From Pararhizobium antarcticum (lineage in GTDB: Bacteria; Pseudomonadota; Alphaproteobacteria; Rhizobiales; Rhizobiaceae), in assembly GCF_001885585.1 (NCBI RefSeq), contig NZ_LSRP01000082.1, positions 1-58,748 of the forward strand: DNA of 58,748 nucleotides, written 5' to 3'. The position numbers were made by a program, and so were the translations under genes. A model generated the notes under the pieces. It had not been told where the DNA came from. It did not search any database and saw only the letters and a list, made by a program, of their open reading frames with translations. Shown in pieces: positions 7,204-16,809 of the stretch. Each line of letters starts with the position of its first letter. Position 1 is the stretch's first letter.

Positions 7204-10200
7204 TTACCGGCGCCAGTAGAGAAATTTCACATCGATATCGACCGAGACCGAGCCAAAGCCGGAACGCTCGATAACGAGTTTGTAGTTGTTGGTTCCTGCA
7301 TTGGTGGCAGAATGGATGCGAAAGGCATCGAGCGTGCCGCTTGTGTTGCCGGAGCCGTAGCTCCTGAAAAACGAGTAGGCCGTTGAACCGGTCGTGGTGT
7401 TGACGACGCTGACCTCGAAAGTTCCGGAAAAGGAGGAACCTGCCGAAATGCTGTAGCTTCCTGTGATCGAGATCATGGCCGGACTGCCGCTCATCATTGA
7501 GGTCAGTGCGACAGTGTCTTCGGGATCACCGAGGCTGTTTCCAGACATCGAAGCTGTCGCAGTCACGGCGTTTGGTGTGATGTTGCTGGTCCCGACCCGC
7601 AGGTCGTCGATATAGACAATGCCAGACGCAATACGGAACGGCACCTTCAGCGACGATCCGTCCTTGAAGGCAAATTGATCCGCCTCGACGACAAACAGTG
7701 TAGGAACAGCAGTGCCCGACGGCACATCGACGTAAAATCCCGCCGCACGATAGCTTCCCGACGTGCCATAGCGGACGCGACCACCTATCCGGGCATAGCC
7801 TGATGGACCCGCCACCACTTCCATCTTGAAGCGCGCATCCGCAGAGTTTCCGTCAACAGTGGCTTGTATCTCCGTGATCGCGCTGGCAGATGCTGTAATG
7901 CGCGTGTCCGTCACATCCGACCAGGCAGACCCCGTCCACCGGAATGGTTTGTTGCCATCGTCGCTGTCATACCAAATGTCATTGGTACGCAGCGGAAAGG
8001 CTGTCGACCCTGTCGGTGCTGTCGTCTGCCGGAAGACCTTGTTTTTCGAGTCAGCGAGCACAATGACGCTGTCGACCCGTGTATCGAGGGCTGTAAAAGC
8101 CGTCGCCCGTCCGCCGCTAGGCGCATCTTCGTCCCAGTCTAGTTCCGCCTTGATTGATGTGATCGCGCTGGCATTTGAGGTAATGCGCGTGTCCGTCACA
8201 TCCGACCAGGCAGACCCAGTCCAGCGATATGTCTTGTTGCCATCGTCGCTGTCGATCCAGAGATCATTGGTACGCAGCGGCACGGCTGTTGTGCCGGCAG
8301 GTGCACTTGTCTGGCGATAGACCTTGCTCTTGGCGTCAGCGAGATTATAGGACAGCGTCACGCTCGCCTGCAGGTCCGTGAGGGCCACGGCGCGAGCGCC
8401 CTGGGCATTGCCATCGACCCAGCCGAGATCCGCCTTGACCCGCGTGATCGCTTCGGCCTGCGCCGCCGTCAGGCCCTCATTGACGACAGCGCGACTTTCC
8501 AGAGATGAGAGAGCAGATGCCGTGGCAAGATTAGGAATGACAGCCTGCACCACGCTGACGGCCCGCGAAACAACATCGAGGCTGCGCTCTGTCAATTCGA
8601 TGCGCGTCGTCAGGACCTGGGACGCATCAGCCGTGACCTTCAGCCCCTGCATCTTGCCGAGCAGATTGGCAAAGTCCTGATCGACGGCCTCAAGCGCGAT
8701 CGGAAGCAGGGCGTTTCGCACCGCCGTTACGGATTGCCCTTGCGCAACGACACCGCCACCGCCGATCGCTGCAACCTCTGCCGACAGAACAGCGAGAGCC
8801 GTCGTGCTGGCCTTGCCGTCCAGCTCGGCATCCACCGAAGTGACAGCCGTCGAAAGCGCGGTGACCGTGCCTTCCAGCACAGTGACATCGGAGGCGAGCG
8901 CGCTGACACCGCCGGCAATCGCCGTCAGCCCCGTTTCCGGATCATTAATCGACGCTTCGATCGCCACGATATCCGCAACATTGGCACTGTCGGCCGTGAT
9001 CCGCGCCGATTGCTCGGCGGCCAGTTCCGCGCGCGATGCACCCGGCGACGGGCTGCCAATGGCAATCCAGTCGATCGTGAAGTAGTCCGTGGCGGTCTGC
9101 GCTGCCGAAAGATCGATCCGGATGCGGTCGATCGTGCCCGTCCAGTCAACGTTGAAGGTCAGCAGCGCAATGCTGTTGGCATCATAACTCGGCTCGGCAA
9201 TCGTTACCTGTCGCGAAACATCCCATGTCGGATCGGCAGCTAAATACCACCAGAGCTGACCATCCCATGTCGGGGACCCGTACTTCCGGATACGCGCACG
9301 CACCTGCCGGTAGGTGTTGGCAGCGATGGCAAGCGCCGGCGGCGAAATGACATAGGGGTCAATCGCCGCATTGGCCGGGCGCAAGAAACCGCCCGAAACC
9401 GTAGGTACTCCATTTCCGCTCCAGCTTTCGACAGAAGCATCAAAGTTCCACAGCTTGAACGGATCGAACTGATTGTCGGTTCCAACCGTAATCAGCGCAA
9501 TCTGCTGTGCAAGAGCCTCATCGCCATCAACGCGCGCCGTGTCTACCAGTGTGATATCTGCGCGCACGCCGTCGACCTCAGCCGCAAACGTCGTCAGCCG
9601 CTCCGAAATCGCCGCCGTTTTGCTGACAGCAACCGTTATTCGCTCATCAAAAAGCGCGATTGATTCCTCAAGACGGACAGTAACGACGCGGCGCAACTCC
9701 TCACGGGCCGTATAGCCGGCATAGTCCGCATTCGCCACATAGTCCCTGATGGCATCGATTTCATTGAGCAGCGCCCGATAGCGCTGCGCCGTCTCGATTG
9801 CACCGTCTACACGCTCTGTCTGTTCCGCCTCAATGGCATCCGCATTGGCTTCGATGTCGAGAATTGCCTGCGTGAAATCCAAAAACAGATCGGCATCAAT
9901 CCAGTCTTTCAAGACGTCAAGCCTGTCGATGATCTCCTGTTTCAGGTCATCGATCGCAATTCGCACATCCGGTGTCGTGACATCAAGCCACGCCGACCAT
10001 TCTGTCTTGCGGTTGGAATAAGGCACTTCCTGACCGCGCGCCTGATAATTGGTCGCCGGTAGGAACGTGCCGTTCAAAATCCATTCGTATGGCGGCGCAT
10101 AAGGGATCGACGTGCTGTCAAACACCAGGGCGCCACTCGAAACCAGGCGCACCTGCACCCAGACATTCTTGACATCATCAACCGCGTCGGCGGCAAGAAC

Positions 10201-11838
10201 CTTGATGGAAGGCCGACGGTCGATGCCTGCCGCATCCTTCAACGTCGCAGGTTCGACCTGCCAGCCGTCGACGACGGTTGCATCAGGATAGACACGGTCC
10301 AGCGGCTGATAGACCGGCGGCTTGTAGTCAGTGAATTGATTCCATGCGTAGTCGGCTGGGTCGACCTCTGTAATGTCGAGCATGACATCGAGGTTGGACC
10401 TGTCCGCCACTCCGTCCACGCGGAAAAGCTTTGTCTCGAAACCGTTGCGGGTCGATGTCTCTTCGACGATGTCGCCGGGCTCCAGCACCTGGGCACTCGG
10501 ACCGAGAACAATCGTCTGCCGCCGAGCGCGCCGGGCCTCCGCCAACGCTTCCTTCATGATCCGCTGGACTTGCGAAGACCGATAGACTGCATTCATCGGC
10601 ACATCGCTCATCAGGCGCCGGCCACCATCCTGAACCTCGAAGTTGGCGTTGAAAAGCGGTGGCGCCGTCTTGGTATTCCAGCCCTCTTTCGGCTCCGGGT
10701 AACTGGCCGATATACCATTGACCGTTTCCGACAGGCCGAAGAACGGGACATAGGACTGATCTTCCGTCGACAGGACATCGCCATCGGAAAACGAAAAAAC
10801 CGCCGCCTCCGGATCGCCGACGCGCAGTTTGTAGGTTCCCCCGGTTTCGGACAGCTTGCCATTACAGCCCGTAAGCAGGGTTTCGATGCTGGTCCCGAAC
10901 TCGGTATCGACAGGGATCTCGACCCCGGTCAAATAGCGCGGCTCATCCCCGTCAGGCCCACCGATCGCCGCACGGCACTTGTTGATCTGGGCAATCCAGT
11001 GCGATGCCGGAAGCCGCCCGGCCGGAAGGTTCTGGAGACCGTAAAGCCAGGAGCCACTATACCGAATGCCGCGCAGGATGTTGTAGATCTGCACCGCCGG
11101 CAGGTGATCGCCGTCGCCGCCCCATGTCGAAGGTGTCGCCCAACGCTGCGAGCCCGAACCGCCAACCGATGTATCTTTCGATGGGTCGTAGAGCTTCGAC
11201 CCGGTCACCTCGAAACGGAATGCTGGAAACCCTGAAAACAGCTCTGGATTCACCCGAGCCGTCATCACGACATACGGCAAGCCTTTACCGATGCGGGTGG
11301 CGCCGTAGGGCCGGATCGGATGACTGGAAAACTTATTGACCAGATAGGCGTCGGCGGCAGTCTGCGACCCGTCGTAGAATTTTACCCAAAGATAGTCTGT
11401 CCCGTTGATCGCATATTCGACGACCGGGAAGCCCACCCCGTTGGGATTCTCGTTTTCCCAGTCGATTTCGCACGGCTCACCATTCACAAGAATGCCGTCA
11501 AGCGAACGAATAGGTGCATCGGCCAGTTGAATGACCTGCACGAGATACGCATTCGGTGTCTTGCCGCCGTTGCCCCAGGTGTTGACATAGGCAAGCGACC
11601 CAGATGTCGCACGACGACCAAGGATGATCGATCGTGCTACATCTCCGCCCGCCTGAATCGTACCCCGTACGCCGCCGGCCTGAGACTGCGCATCCCCTCG
11701 CCCGGACAGCGCCTGCGCCGCCAGAGAAATACCGATGCCAACGGCTGCATTGAGCGCGATCGCACTGACTGTCGTGAAAAAGCTGGCAGACGCCAGGCCA
11801 AGGGCCGACGCCACACCAATAGATGTGAAAAGTGCCAT
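7204..11838 (-). CDS. J-like tail tip / host-specificity protein
   Basis: 1544 residues, the largest late gene. The N-terminus holds hydrophobic stretches (residues 1-45), as in rhizobial and GTA-like J proteins. The middle (about 100-480) follows the phage-tail J pattern (IRSLDGILVNGEPCEIDW; DGDVLSTEDQSYVPFFG). After that come fibronectin/Ig-like strands, a jelly-roll carbohydrate-binding-like block near 870-1000, and long helical coiled coil (DUF1983-like). Two near-identical repeats (FPLRTNDIWYDSDDGNK type) lie 95 residues apart near the C-terminus. It sits at the tail tip and contacts the host. It is followed leftward by fibres and preceded by the GNAT gene. Confidence 0.85.
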   Translation of the reverse strand: MALFTSIGVASALGLASASFFTTVSAIALNAAVGIGISLAAQALSGRGDAQSQAGGVRGTIQAGGDVARSIILGRRATSGSLAYVNTWGNGGKTPNAYLVQVIQLADAPIRSLDGILVNGEPCEIDWENENPNGVGFPVVEYAINGTDYLWVKFYDGSQTAADAYLVNKFSSHPIRPYGATRIGKGLPYVVMTARVNPELFSGFPAFRFEVTGSKLYDPSKDTSVGGSGSQRWATPSTWGGDGDHLPAVQIYNILRGIRYSGSWLYGLQNLPAGRLPASHWIAQINKCRAAIGGPDGDEPRYLTGVEIPVDTEFGTSIETLLTGCNGKLSETGGTYKLRVGDPEAAVFSFSDGDVLSTEDQSYVPFFGLSETVNGISASYPEPKEGWNTKTAPPLFNANFEVQDGGRRLMSDVPMNAVYRSSQVQRIMKEALAEARRARRQTIVLGPSAQVLEPGDIVEETSTRNGFETKLFRVDGVADRSNLDVMLDITEVDPADYAWNQFTDYKPPVYQPLDRVYPDATVVDGWQVEPATLKDAAGIDRRPSIKVLAADAVDDVKNVWVQVRLVSSGALVFDSTSIPYAPPYEWILNGTFLPATNYQARGQEVPYSNRKTEWSAWLDVTTPDVRIAIDDLKQEIIDRLDVLKDWIDADLFLDFTQAILDIEANADAIEAEQTERVDGAIETAQRYRALLNEIDAIRDYVANADYAGYTAREELRRVVTVRLEESIALFDERITVAVSKTAAISERLTTFAAEVDGVRADITLVDTARVDGDEALAQQIALITVGTDNQFDPFKLWNFDASVESWSGNGVPTVSGGFLRPANAAIDPYVISPPALAIAANTYRQVRARIRKYGSPTWDGQLWWYLAADPTWDVSRQVTIAEPSYDANSIALLTFNVDWTGTIDRIRIDLSAAQTATDYFTIDWIAIGSPSPGASRAELAAEQSARITADSANVADIVAIEASINDPETGLTAIAGGVSALASDVTVLEGTVTALSTAVTSVDAELDGKASTTALAVLSAEVAAIGGGGVVAQGQSVTAVRNALLPIALEAVDQDFANLLGKMQGLKVTADASQVLTTRIELTERSLDVVSRAVSVVQAVIPNLATASALSSLESRAVVNEGLTAAQAEAITRVKADLGWVDGNAQGARAVALTDLQASVTLSYNLADAKSKVYRQTSAPAGTTAVPLRTNDLWIDSDDGNKTYRWTGSAWSDVTDTRITSNASAITSIKAELDWDEDAPSGGRATAFTALDTRVDSVIVLADSKNKVFRQTTAPTGSTAFPLRTNDIWYDSDDGNKPFRWTGSAWSDVTDTRITASASAITEIQATVDGNSADARFKMEVVAGPSGYARIGGRVRYGTSGSYRAAGFYVDVPSGTAVPTLFVVEADQFAFKDGSSLKVPFRIASGIVYIDDLRVGTSNITPNAVTATASMSGNSLGDPEDTVALTSMMSGSPAMISITGSYSISAGSSFSGTFEVSVVNTTTGSTAYSFFRSYGSGNTSGTLDAFRIHSATNAGTNNYKLVIERSGFGSVSVDIDVKFLYWRR
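7870..8340 (-). repeat. Two tandem copies of a 285-bp coding repeat in the J-like gene
   Basis: Nearly identical blocks encode DSDDGNKTYRWTGSAWSDVT and DSDDGNKPFRWTGSAWSDVT, with corresponding bases 285 apart (for example 7895 and 8180). The repeated module is a short beta hairpin plus coiled-coil segment. Its duplication could lengthen or shorten the tip protein by recombination. Confidence 0.7.
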
Positions 11839-11866
11839 TGATGTACCTTGATTGCAGCGCCGTGCG

Positions 11867-12304
11867 CTAAGCCGTCAGTGGCTTGATGAAATGCCGTTCG
11901 GCCGCCTGGTAGCCGTGCCGTTGATACAGCAGAGAGGTGGCAGGATCAGATCCGAGGCCCACCATGTGCGAAAACACGCAGGCGCGCCCACGCGCCCACT
12001 GCTCATAATGCCCCAGCATTGCCGCTGCACCGCCCCTGTGCATGGGATCCACCCACCACATCAGTTCTGTGGCGATCTTCACCGGTGCCAGCTGGTGCGG
12101 CGCGGCCACGGCAGCAAGCACACCCTCTGGCCGGCCATCGGGCGCATAGACCAGTGTCAGCCTGTCCGGATCGCTTATGCCTGCATCGAACAGCATCGAG
12201 ACCATCGGCCCCGAAAAGGGAAAGGGCGATTGCGCCTCGGCATGAAACTCCTTTGCCATCGCGAGCACGCGCGCCTTGTCCGAGGCAATGGCCGGCCGGA
12301 TCAC
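11867..12304 (-). CDS. GNAT-family acetyltransferase in the tail-tip cluster
   Basis: 145 residues read from GTG at 12304. That GTG overlaps the TGA of the upstream gene (GTGA) and has GGAG upstream. The N-terminus IRPAIASDKARVLAMAKEFH and the core ELMWWVDPMHRGGAAAMLGH fit the GNAT fold (strand beta4 and pyrophosphate-loop region); LLYQRHGYQAAERHF is the usual C-terminal motif. GNATs transfer acetyl groups to amines. In related tail clusters this slot usually holds an NlpC/P60 peptidase, so the protein may act in tail maturation or modify a virion or host protein. The substrate is unknown. Confidence 0.75.
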   Translation of the reverse strand: MIRPAIASDKARVLAMAKEFHAEAQSPFPFSGPMVSMLFDAGISDPDRLTLVYAPDGRPEGVLAAVAAPHQLAPVKIATELMWWVDPMHRGGAAAMLGHYEQWARGRACVFSHMVGLGSDPATSLLYQRHGYQAAERHFIKPLTA

Positions 12305-12930
12305 GATGCTTTCTCCGATGCCTGCCCCCAGAAAGTCTCCCAATCGCCAACTACAGTCGCGTCGACAAGGAAATCATCGGTCGCAGACCGCAGGATCTGG
12401 CTGTCATGCGATCGGGTATCCGGATTGCTTCGCGTCAGTTCCTGCGTATGAGACACACACCGCAGCGTGATACCGCCCTCACCGCCTTCCGCCGGCGTCA
12501 CGATCGGCGCGCCATCGATGAAACCGACGAACCGGGGCAGCTCCGGAGCCAACGGCAACCGCGTGTCCGGGTCGAACATCAGCCTATAGACTTCGACCAC
12601 GGCCTGACGGAGGTCATAACCCCGGACAACGGACGCGACAGCCTCGTCGATCTGCGAAAGCCTGATATCTACGCTTTGGACGGAAAGGTTGGAAACAAGC
12701 GAGATATCGCCTATCTCCACCAGCGTGCCGGCGCCCTCGAAATCACGGCTATCGGGCAAACCCGTGTCCGGATCAACGATGGTGGCGGTGACGTCGCCCA
12801 CATCCGACCAGAAACCATACTGGAACGGCAGGCCCGTATCGAACGTCCGCGCCTTGATCCAGAGAAAGTCGCGAGCGACCAGTGTGCGGGCGTTCAGCGC
12901 GTCGATCGTGTCGATTGAATAGGTCTTCAT
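12301..12930 (-). CDS. Tail tip-associated protein (DUF2163-like position)
   Basis: 209 residues, beta-rich: FLWIKARTFDTGLPFQYGFW, LVEIGDISLVSNLSVQSVDI, VEVYRLMFDPDTRLPLAPEL and a C-terminal SHTQELTRSNPDTRSHDSQI. Order and pattern match the second of the three distal-tail proteins before J in GTA/HK97-like tails, where DUF2163 is found. Probably a baseplate hub or tail-tip component. Assignment is by synteny and pattern. Confidence 0.6.
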   Translation of the reverse strand: MKTYSIDTIDALNARTLVARDFLWIKARTFDTGLPFQYGFWSDVGDVTATIVDPDTGLPDSRDFEGAGTLVEIGDISLVSNLSVQSVDIRLSQIDEAVASVVRGYDLRQAVVEVYRLMFDPDTRLPLAPELPRFVGFIDGAPIVTPAEGGEGGITLRCVSHTQELTRSNPDTRSHDSQILRSATDDFLVDATVVGDWETFWGQASEKAS

Positions 12931-12943
12931 TCGCTATCCTGAA

Positions 12944-13585
12944 CTACGCGGGAGGGCACTGGACGGCCTGGAAACTGATGACCGTTCGGCGCGTATCCAC
13001 CTGCTGCTTTGATATCGTATCCGCCATGATCATCATTGAGGTTCTGGCGTGCTTCAGGCGGACCGCGAGCCCAGGTTCAGTGCCTGGGAATAAATGCGGC
13101 CGCACTTCGAATGAAGGCGAGATGCCGGCCCCGTCTGCGGTGACGGTTTCCATGGCTTGATGCAAAGATCTCCACCCTGGGACAGCAAACGAGAGATAGT
13201 CGCCACGCGAAATCTTGAACCCGGAATCAAGTCCGGACAAGGCAAGGGATTTGTTGTTGATGCCAATGCTTGAAATGACAGCGTCGTCCGTGAACGCCCC
13301 GTCCAGATGAGCGATTGGATAAGGCGCGCGCAAATCGGTCGCGTAGAACGCGTGGACGCCGCCGTCCAACGATTCCAGTACGGCCTCAAAACTGAGTGCC
13401 TCAGCAGGATAGAGCGGGCGTGTGGTGGCCGACATGCCGAACAGCGGCGTTCCAAGGTCCTTGACCAGCGTGACGCCCCGGGCCTGCCGGGACGTCTCCT
13501 GCCGATATGTTAGCTTGAACTGCCATCCATCTGGCGAGATGATGCCGCTCTGAAGCACGTCGCTTCTCGGGAAGGTGATTGCCAT
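12944..13585 (-). CDS. Distal tail protein (DUF2460-like position)
   Basis: 213 residues following the tape measure gene with no gap. The sequence is beta-rich with GWQFKLTYRQETSRQARGVT and GDYLSFAVPGWRSLHQAMET. The order tape measure, this protein, DUF2163-like protein, then J suggests a distal tail/hub protein that joins the tube to the tip. The family is inferred from position rather than a firm motif. Confidence 0.65.
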   Translation of the reverse strand: MAITFPRSDVLQSGIISPDGWQFKLTYRQETSRQARGVTLVKDLGTPLFGMSATTRPLYPAEALSFEAVLESLDGGVHAFYATDLRAPYPIAHLDGAFTDDAVISSIGINNKSLALSGLDSGFKISRGDYLSFAVPGWRSLHQAMETVTADGAGISPSFEVRPHLFPGTEPGLAVRLKHARTSMMIMADTISKQQVDTRRTVISFQAVQCPPA

Positions 13586-15904
13586 TTAAATCCCCTTCAC
13601 GCGGCTATTCCGGGCATCGCGGACGGTGCTCACCACCTTCGCCTTGAAGTCAGCCTGGTCGCGCTGCATCTGCGCCTTCAGGCTTTCAATGTCCTTGCCG
13701 TAACCCTGCACGTTGTAGACAGGGGCATAGGAGACATTGACCGGCGCGGCATTCGAGTTAGCAGCGCCGCGGTTGCTGTTACTGGCCTTTAGCTTGTGAC
13801 TCGGAATTACTTCCTCTCCACCCTTGAAGCGCACCAGTTCCGGTCCCTTTTCGCCAACCCAAGCCACGCCGGAGCGGGCCGCCGGGGTTCCGGACGCGTA
13901 GCCGCGCAAACCCGCCCATGGATCAGACGCCCCGCCGCCGCCGCCGAACAGGCCAAGAATTCCACTCAGGATGCCACCACCAGATCCGGCGCCAGCGCTG
14001 TTCACCTCAAAGAGCGCGTCAACGACGTCGTTCAGCAATTTGTCCGAAATCTTGTCGAGAACGCCAAGCGCTGCGTTGCCGAAGGATTCCCAAACACCTT
14101 CGCCATTCTTGAGGCCAGACTTGAAGTCGTCTAGGAACCCCCTGGTAGCATCCTTGGCGAATTCAAAGGCATCCCGTGCTTTCTTGGTCGCCGCCTCTAC
14201 GGATGCCATGACTTGAGCGAGCCCCGAGAGATTGCCCTTCTGGCCTTCGGTCAGAACCAAGCCTCGCTGCTGCGCTTGGTTGAGCAGGTCTGTCTCGTAT
14301 CGGAGTGCGGCTGAAGCTTCCTCCGAAAGGCCGATCGCGCTGCGCTCAGCATTCAGCGCAGCGATGCGGCGTTCCGCGCCATCAACTATGTCGCTGTATT
14401 TCTCTGTTTCTGACTTGCCGTCGGACTCGCCGCCGGATTTGCCCTTTTTGGTTTTGGCATCAACATCAGTGAGACCTTTAGCCAGGTCTTTCAGCTTTTC
14501 CGAAGCAGCGGACGCACCCTTGGCTATTACATCCATCACACCACCTACGTAGTCTGTACCTTGAGCCGCCTTCATGGCGGCTGCAGCTTTTTCTACCACT
14601 GCAGCGCCACTCCCCTTGTAGGGATTTGGTACGTCCCCGAAGTCGAACTCGCCGATCTTCGGGACGCTGATGCTATCCCCAAGACCAAAAGGCAGCTTCT
14701 TCATTGATGCATTGATCTTGGCAATCAGGGAGTCGATCTTGCTGACAACCTTATTGACCATCAATTCTGTGCCGTTGACGACGGCTGATGCGGTTGAATA
14801 GACGAAATCCCCGAGGGCAGCAGGCAGTGCCGACCACGTTGCCTTTATCGCGTTGAACGCCCCCACAAAGACGCCGATGATGAAATTCGCTGCGTCCTTG
14901 GCATCGGCCACGATGTCGCGGCCGAATATCTGCGCAAGCTCGTCGCGGAAGATGTTTGCGGCCGCTACGATTGCAACGATGCCTGCAATGATGGCCAGAA
15001 CCGGAAAGGCAATCAGCATTGCAGCGCCTGCCGTGACTGCAGCGACCGCGAGGCGGCCCAGAAGAGCGATAACCGAGATGATCCCCCCGATGATGGCCGG
15101 AGCGTACAATAGCGCCAAGGCCACTGCCGCTCCGATGGCATATGGCGCGATCATTTCCAGACTATCTGCGAGCATTGACAAGACGGACGACGCAAGTTTT
15201 GCCCAACCCACCATTTGAAGGCCGGCAGCGACGATCGCGATTATAGCTATAACCGCGAGGCTTACTGGGGAGATCACCGACATGAATGATGTGCCGAGGC
15301 TTTTCAGGGCGCCTGCGGCACCCATTGGGCCAAGCACAGCGGAAATCTGTGTCCCTTGCTGAAGCGCAATCTGAAGCGGGCTCATGCCCATCGCCGCCGT
15401 CACGCCGATATCTTGAAACTGTGCAGCCAGATTCGCCGTGTTTGCCGCGGCGGCACCATTTGCTTTGCCAATGCCTACGGCGGTCTGAGCCAGTCGCTTG
15501 TTTGCCGCCGCTGCACGATCAGCAGCCGAAGCGGCGTTGTCATTCGCCGCAGCAGACTTCCCTGCAGCGGCGGCGGCTGCAGATGCAGCGGCGACCGTGT
15601 CGCGTTCTGCCCTAGCTAGTGAAAGAAGGGAGGATGTTCGCAACTTCTCAGCTTGAGCCGCAGCGATCACCTCCTTCGACGCTGTGCCGGATGCTCTTGC
15701 CGCCGCGAGAACTGCAGATGCACGGGAGTTTTCTGCACGGGCAGCGGCTACTGCTGCGCTTGCCGCCCCTTTTGCGGCGTTTGTTAAGCCGTTGCTTGCC
15801 GCTTCCGCGCGCGCGGCCGCACCGGAAAGCTTATCCAAACCATCGGTGCTTTCCTTCACCCCTTTGTTGGTGACCTGAATTCCGAGCTGGGCGACGTCTG
15901 ACAT
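13586..15904 (-). CDS. Tail tape measure protein
   Basis: 772 residues. The N-terminus is extremely Ala-rich and helical (KGAASAAVAAARAENSRASA) and predicts long coiled coil. Several hydrophobic segments lie about residues 205-320 (VISPVSLAVIAIIAIVAAGL and following), typical of tape measures that enter the host membrane. The C-terminus contains the common tape-measure motif SGVAWVGEKGPELVRFKGGE. It sets tail length and is probably ejected with the DNA. The cargo block lies between it and the tail chaperones. Confidence 0.9.
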   Translation of the reverse strand: MSDVAQLGIQVTNKGVKESTDGLDKLSGAAARAEAASNGLTNAAKGAASAAVAAARAENSRASAVLAAARASGTASKEVIAAAQAEKLRTSSLLSLARAERDTVAAASAAAAAAGKSAAANDNAASAADRAAAANKRLAQTAVGIGKANGAAAANTANLAAQFQDIGVTAAMGMSPLQIALQQGTQISAVLGPMGAAGALKSLGTSFMSVISPVSLAVIAIIAIVAAGLQMVGWAKLASSVLSMLADSLEMIAPYAIGAAVALALLYAPAIIGGIISVIALLGRLAVAAVTAGAAMLIAFPVLAIIAGIVAIVAAANIFRDELAQIFGRDIVADAKDAANFIIGVFVGAFNAIKATWSALPAALGDFVYSTASAVVNGTELMVNKVVSKIDSLIAKINASMKKLPFGLGDSISVPKIGEFDFGDVPNPYKGSGAAVVEKAAAAMKAAQGTDYVGGVMDVIAKGASAASEKLKDLAKGLTDVDAKTKKGKSGGESDGKSETEKYSDIVDGAERRIAALNAERSAIGLSEEASAALRYETDLLNQAQQRGLVLTEGQKGNLSGLAQVMASVEAATKKARDAFEFAKDATRGFLDDFKSGLKNGEGVWESFGNAALGVLDKISDKLLNDVVDALFEVNSAGAGSGGGILSGILGLFGGGGGASDPWAGLRGYASGTPAARSGVAWVGEKGPELVRFKGGEEVIPSHKLKASNSNRGAANSNAAPVNVSYAPVYNVQGYGKDIESLKAQMQRDQADFKAKVVSTVRDARNSRVKGI

Positions 15905-15964
15905 GATCTTTACCTTTGCATATCGCGCGCTGTATGGTCCGATTTTTCAATCGGAGGATGATAC

Positions 15965-16357
15965 ATGCATTGGTTGGCGATTTTGGTATCACTGACTGCT
16001 GGCACTGCTGCAGCCAGCGACTGTGGCACTCAAAATGATAAGCTCATTACGGTGATGGACTGGTCTGCTAAAGAAGATGATTACAGCAGTGTGCAGGTTT
16101 CGATCGACTATCAAAACAATGGCGACAAGCTGATCCAGATGCTGAAGGCGACAGCTGTGTTCTCTGACCCATTCGGAGAAAACATCGCCAATCTCGCATT
16201 AGACCCTGATGTCGTTGTCCCGCCGAAGGCCATTCACAAGGAGCGAGGCAGTTGGAGTGCTGCACGGCTTCCAAAGGTCCGCAAGCAAGACGTAACGGCC
16301 ATCATTTGTGTCTCGGCCGTTCTTTATGAAGACGGCTCCAAAGAGGAATTCAAATGA
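15965..16357 (+). CDS. Secreted small protein, first of a pair (cargo gene)
   Basis: 130 residues. Signal peptide MHWLAILVSLTAGTAAAS with likely cleavage before SDCG; GGAGG lies upstream of the ATG. The mature part is a beta-sandwich-like sequence (VQVSIDYQNNGDKLIQMLKA; FSDPFGENIANL) resembling FxLYD-type extracellular domains, and it ends close to a Cys. It is on the strand opposite the late genes and overlaps the next gene by ATGA. Probably expressed from its own promoter in the lysogen. The function is unknown. Confidence 0.7.
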   Translation: MHWLAILVSLTAGTAAASDCGTQNDKLITVMDWSAKEDDYSSVQVSIDYQNNGDKLIQMLKATAVFSDPFGENIANLALDPDVVVPPKAIHKERGSWSAARLPKVRKQDVTAIICVSAVLYEDGSKEEFK

Positions 16358-16710
16358 GGTACATCGCAGCGTTGACAGTCTATCTGGCGCTCGCGTTGCC
16401 AGCTCATACTCAACAAATCCAAGTTCCCCCTGATAAACAAGAGGCCTTGCAAAAGGTAGTCATGGGGTTGGCGTTGGCGGATGGCTGTAACAAAAGGCTC
16501 GACAGGCCTGAGATATTCAAAGATGCGACAGCTGTATTCCTGAAATTTGCACAGAGCATTGAATTGCCAGAGGCCGAAGAGCGGACTGTGACCATCGCCA
16601 AGACGTTGGCAGATCGCCCCCAGGAAAAGGAAACATCCAACTTTTCACTATTTAACGAAGAGCTCTGTGGTGATTTAGCCGCCGGGTTAAAATCAGAACT
16701 TTCCAAATAG
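16354..16710 (+). CDS. Secreted small protein, second of a pair (cargo gene)
   Basis: 118 residues with signal peptide MRYIAALTVYLALALPAHTQ and a helical mature part (KQEALQKVVMGLALADGCNK) containing two Cys. Translation is coupled to the first secreted protein. The pair ends at the hairpin 16735-16754. No family is recognised. It could act in the periplasm, for example in envelope stress or exclusion of other phages. Confidence 0.65.
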   Translation: MRYIAALTVYLALALPAHTQQIQVPPDKQEALQKVVMGLALADGCNKRLDRPEIFKDATAVFLKFAQSIELPEAEERTVTIAKTLADRPQEKETSNFSLFNEELCGDLAAGLKSELSK

Positions 16711-16730
16711 CGCCCGCTCGCTAACTCAGC

Positions 16731-16754
16731 GAAAAGGCGGCTCGAAAGCCGCCT
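16731..16754. terminator. Bidirectional hairpin terminator
   Basis: AGGCGGCT (16735-16742), loop CGAA, AGCCGCCT (16747-16754). On the minus strand it is followed by TTTTC, on the plus strand by CTGATTGTTT. It separates the plus-strand secreted pair from the minus-strand antirepressor gene and could end both transcripts. Confidence 0.75.
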
Positions 16755-16809
16755 CTGATTGTTTGGAAGGTGTTCGTGTCATGCGAACACCTTTTGGTCG
16801 TTGCGGAGA

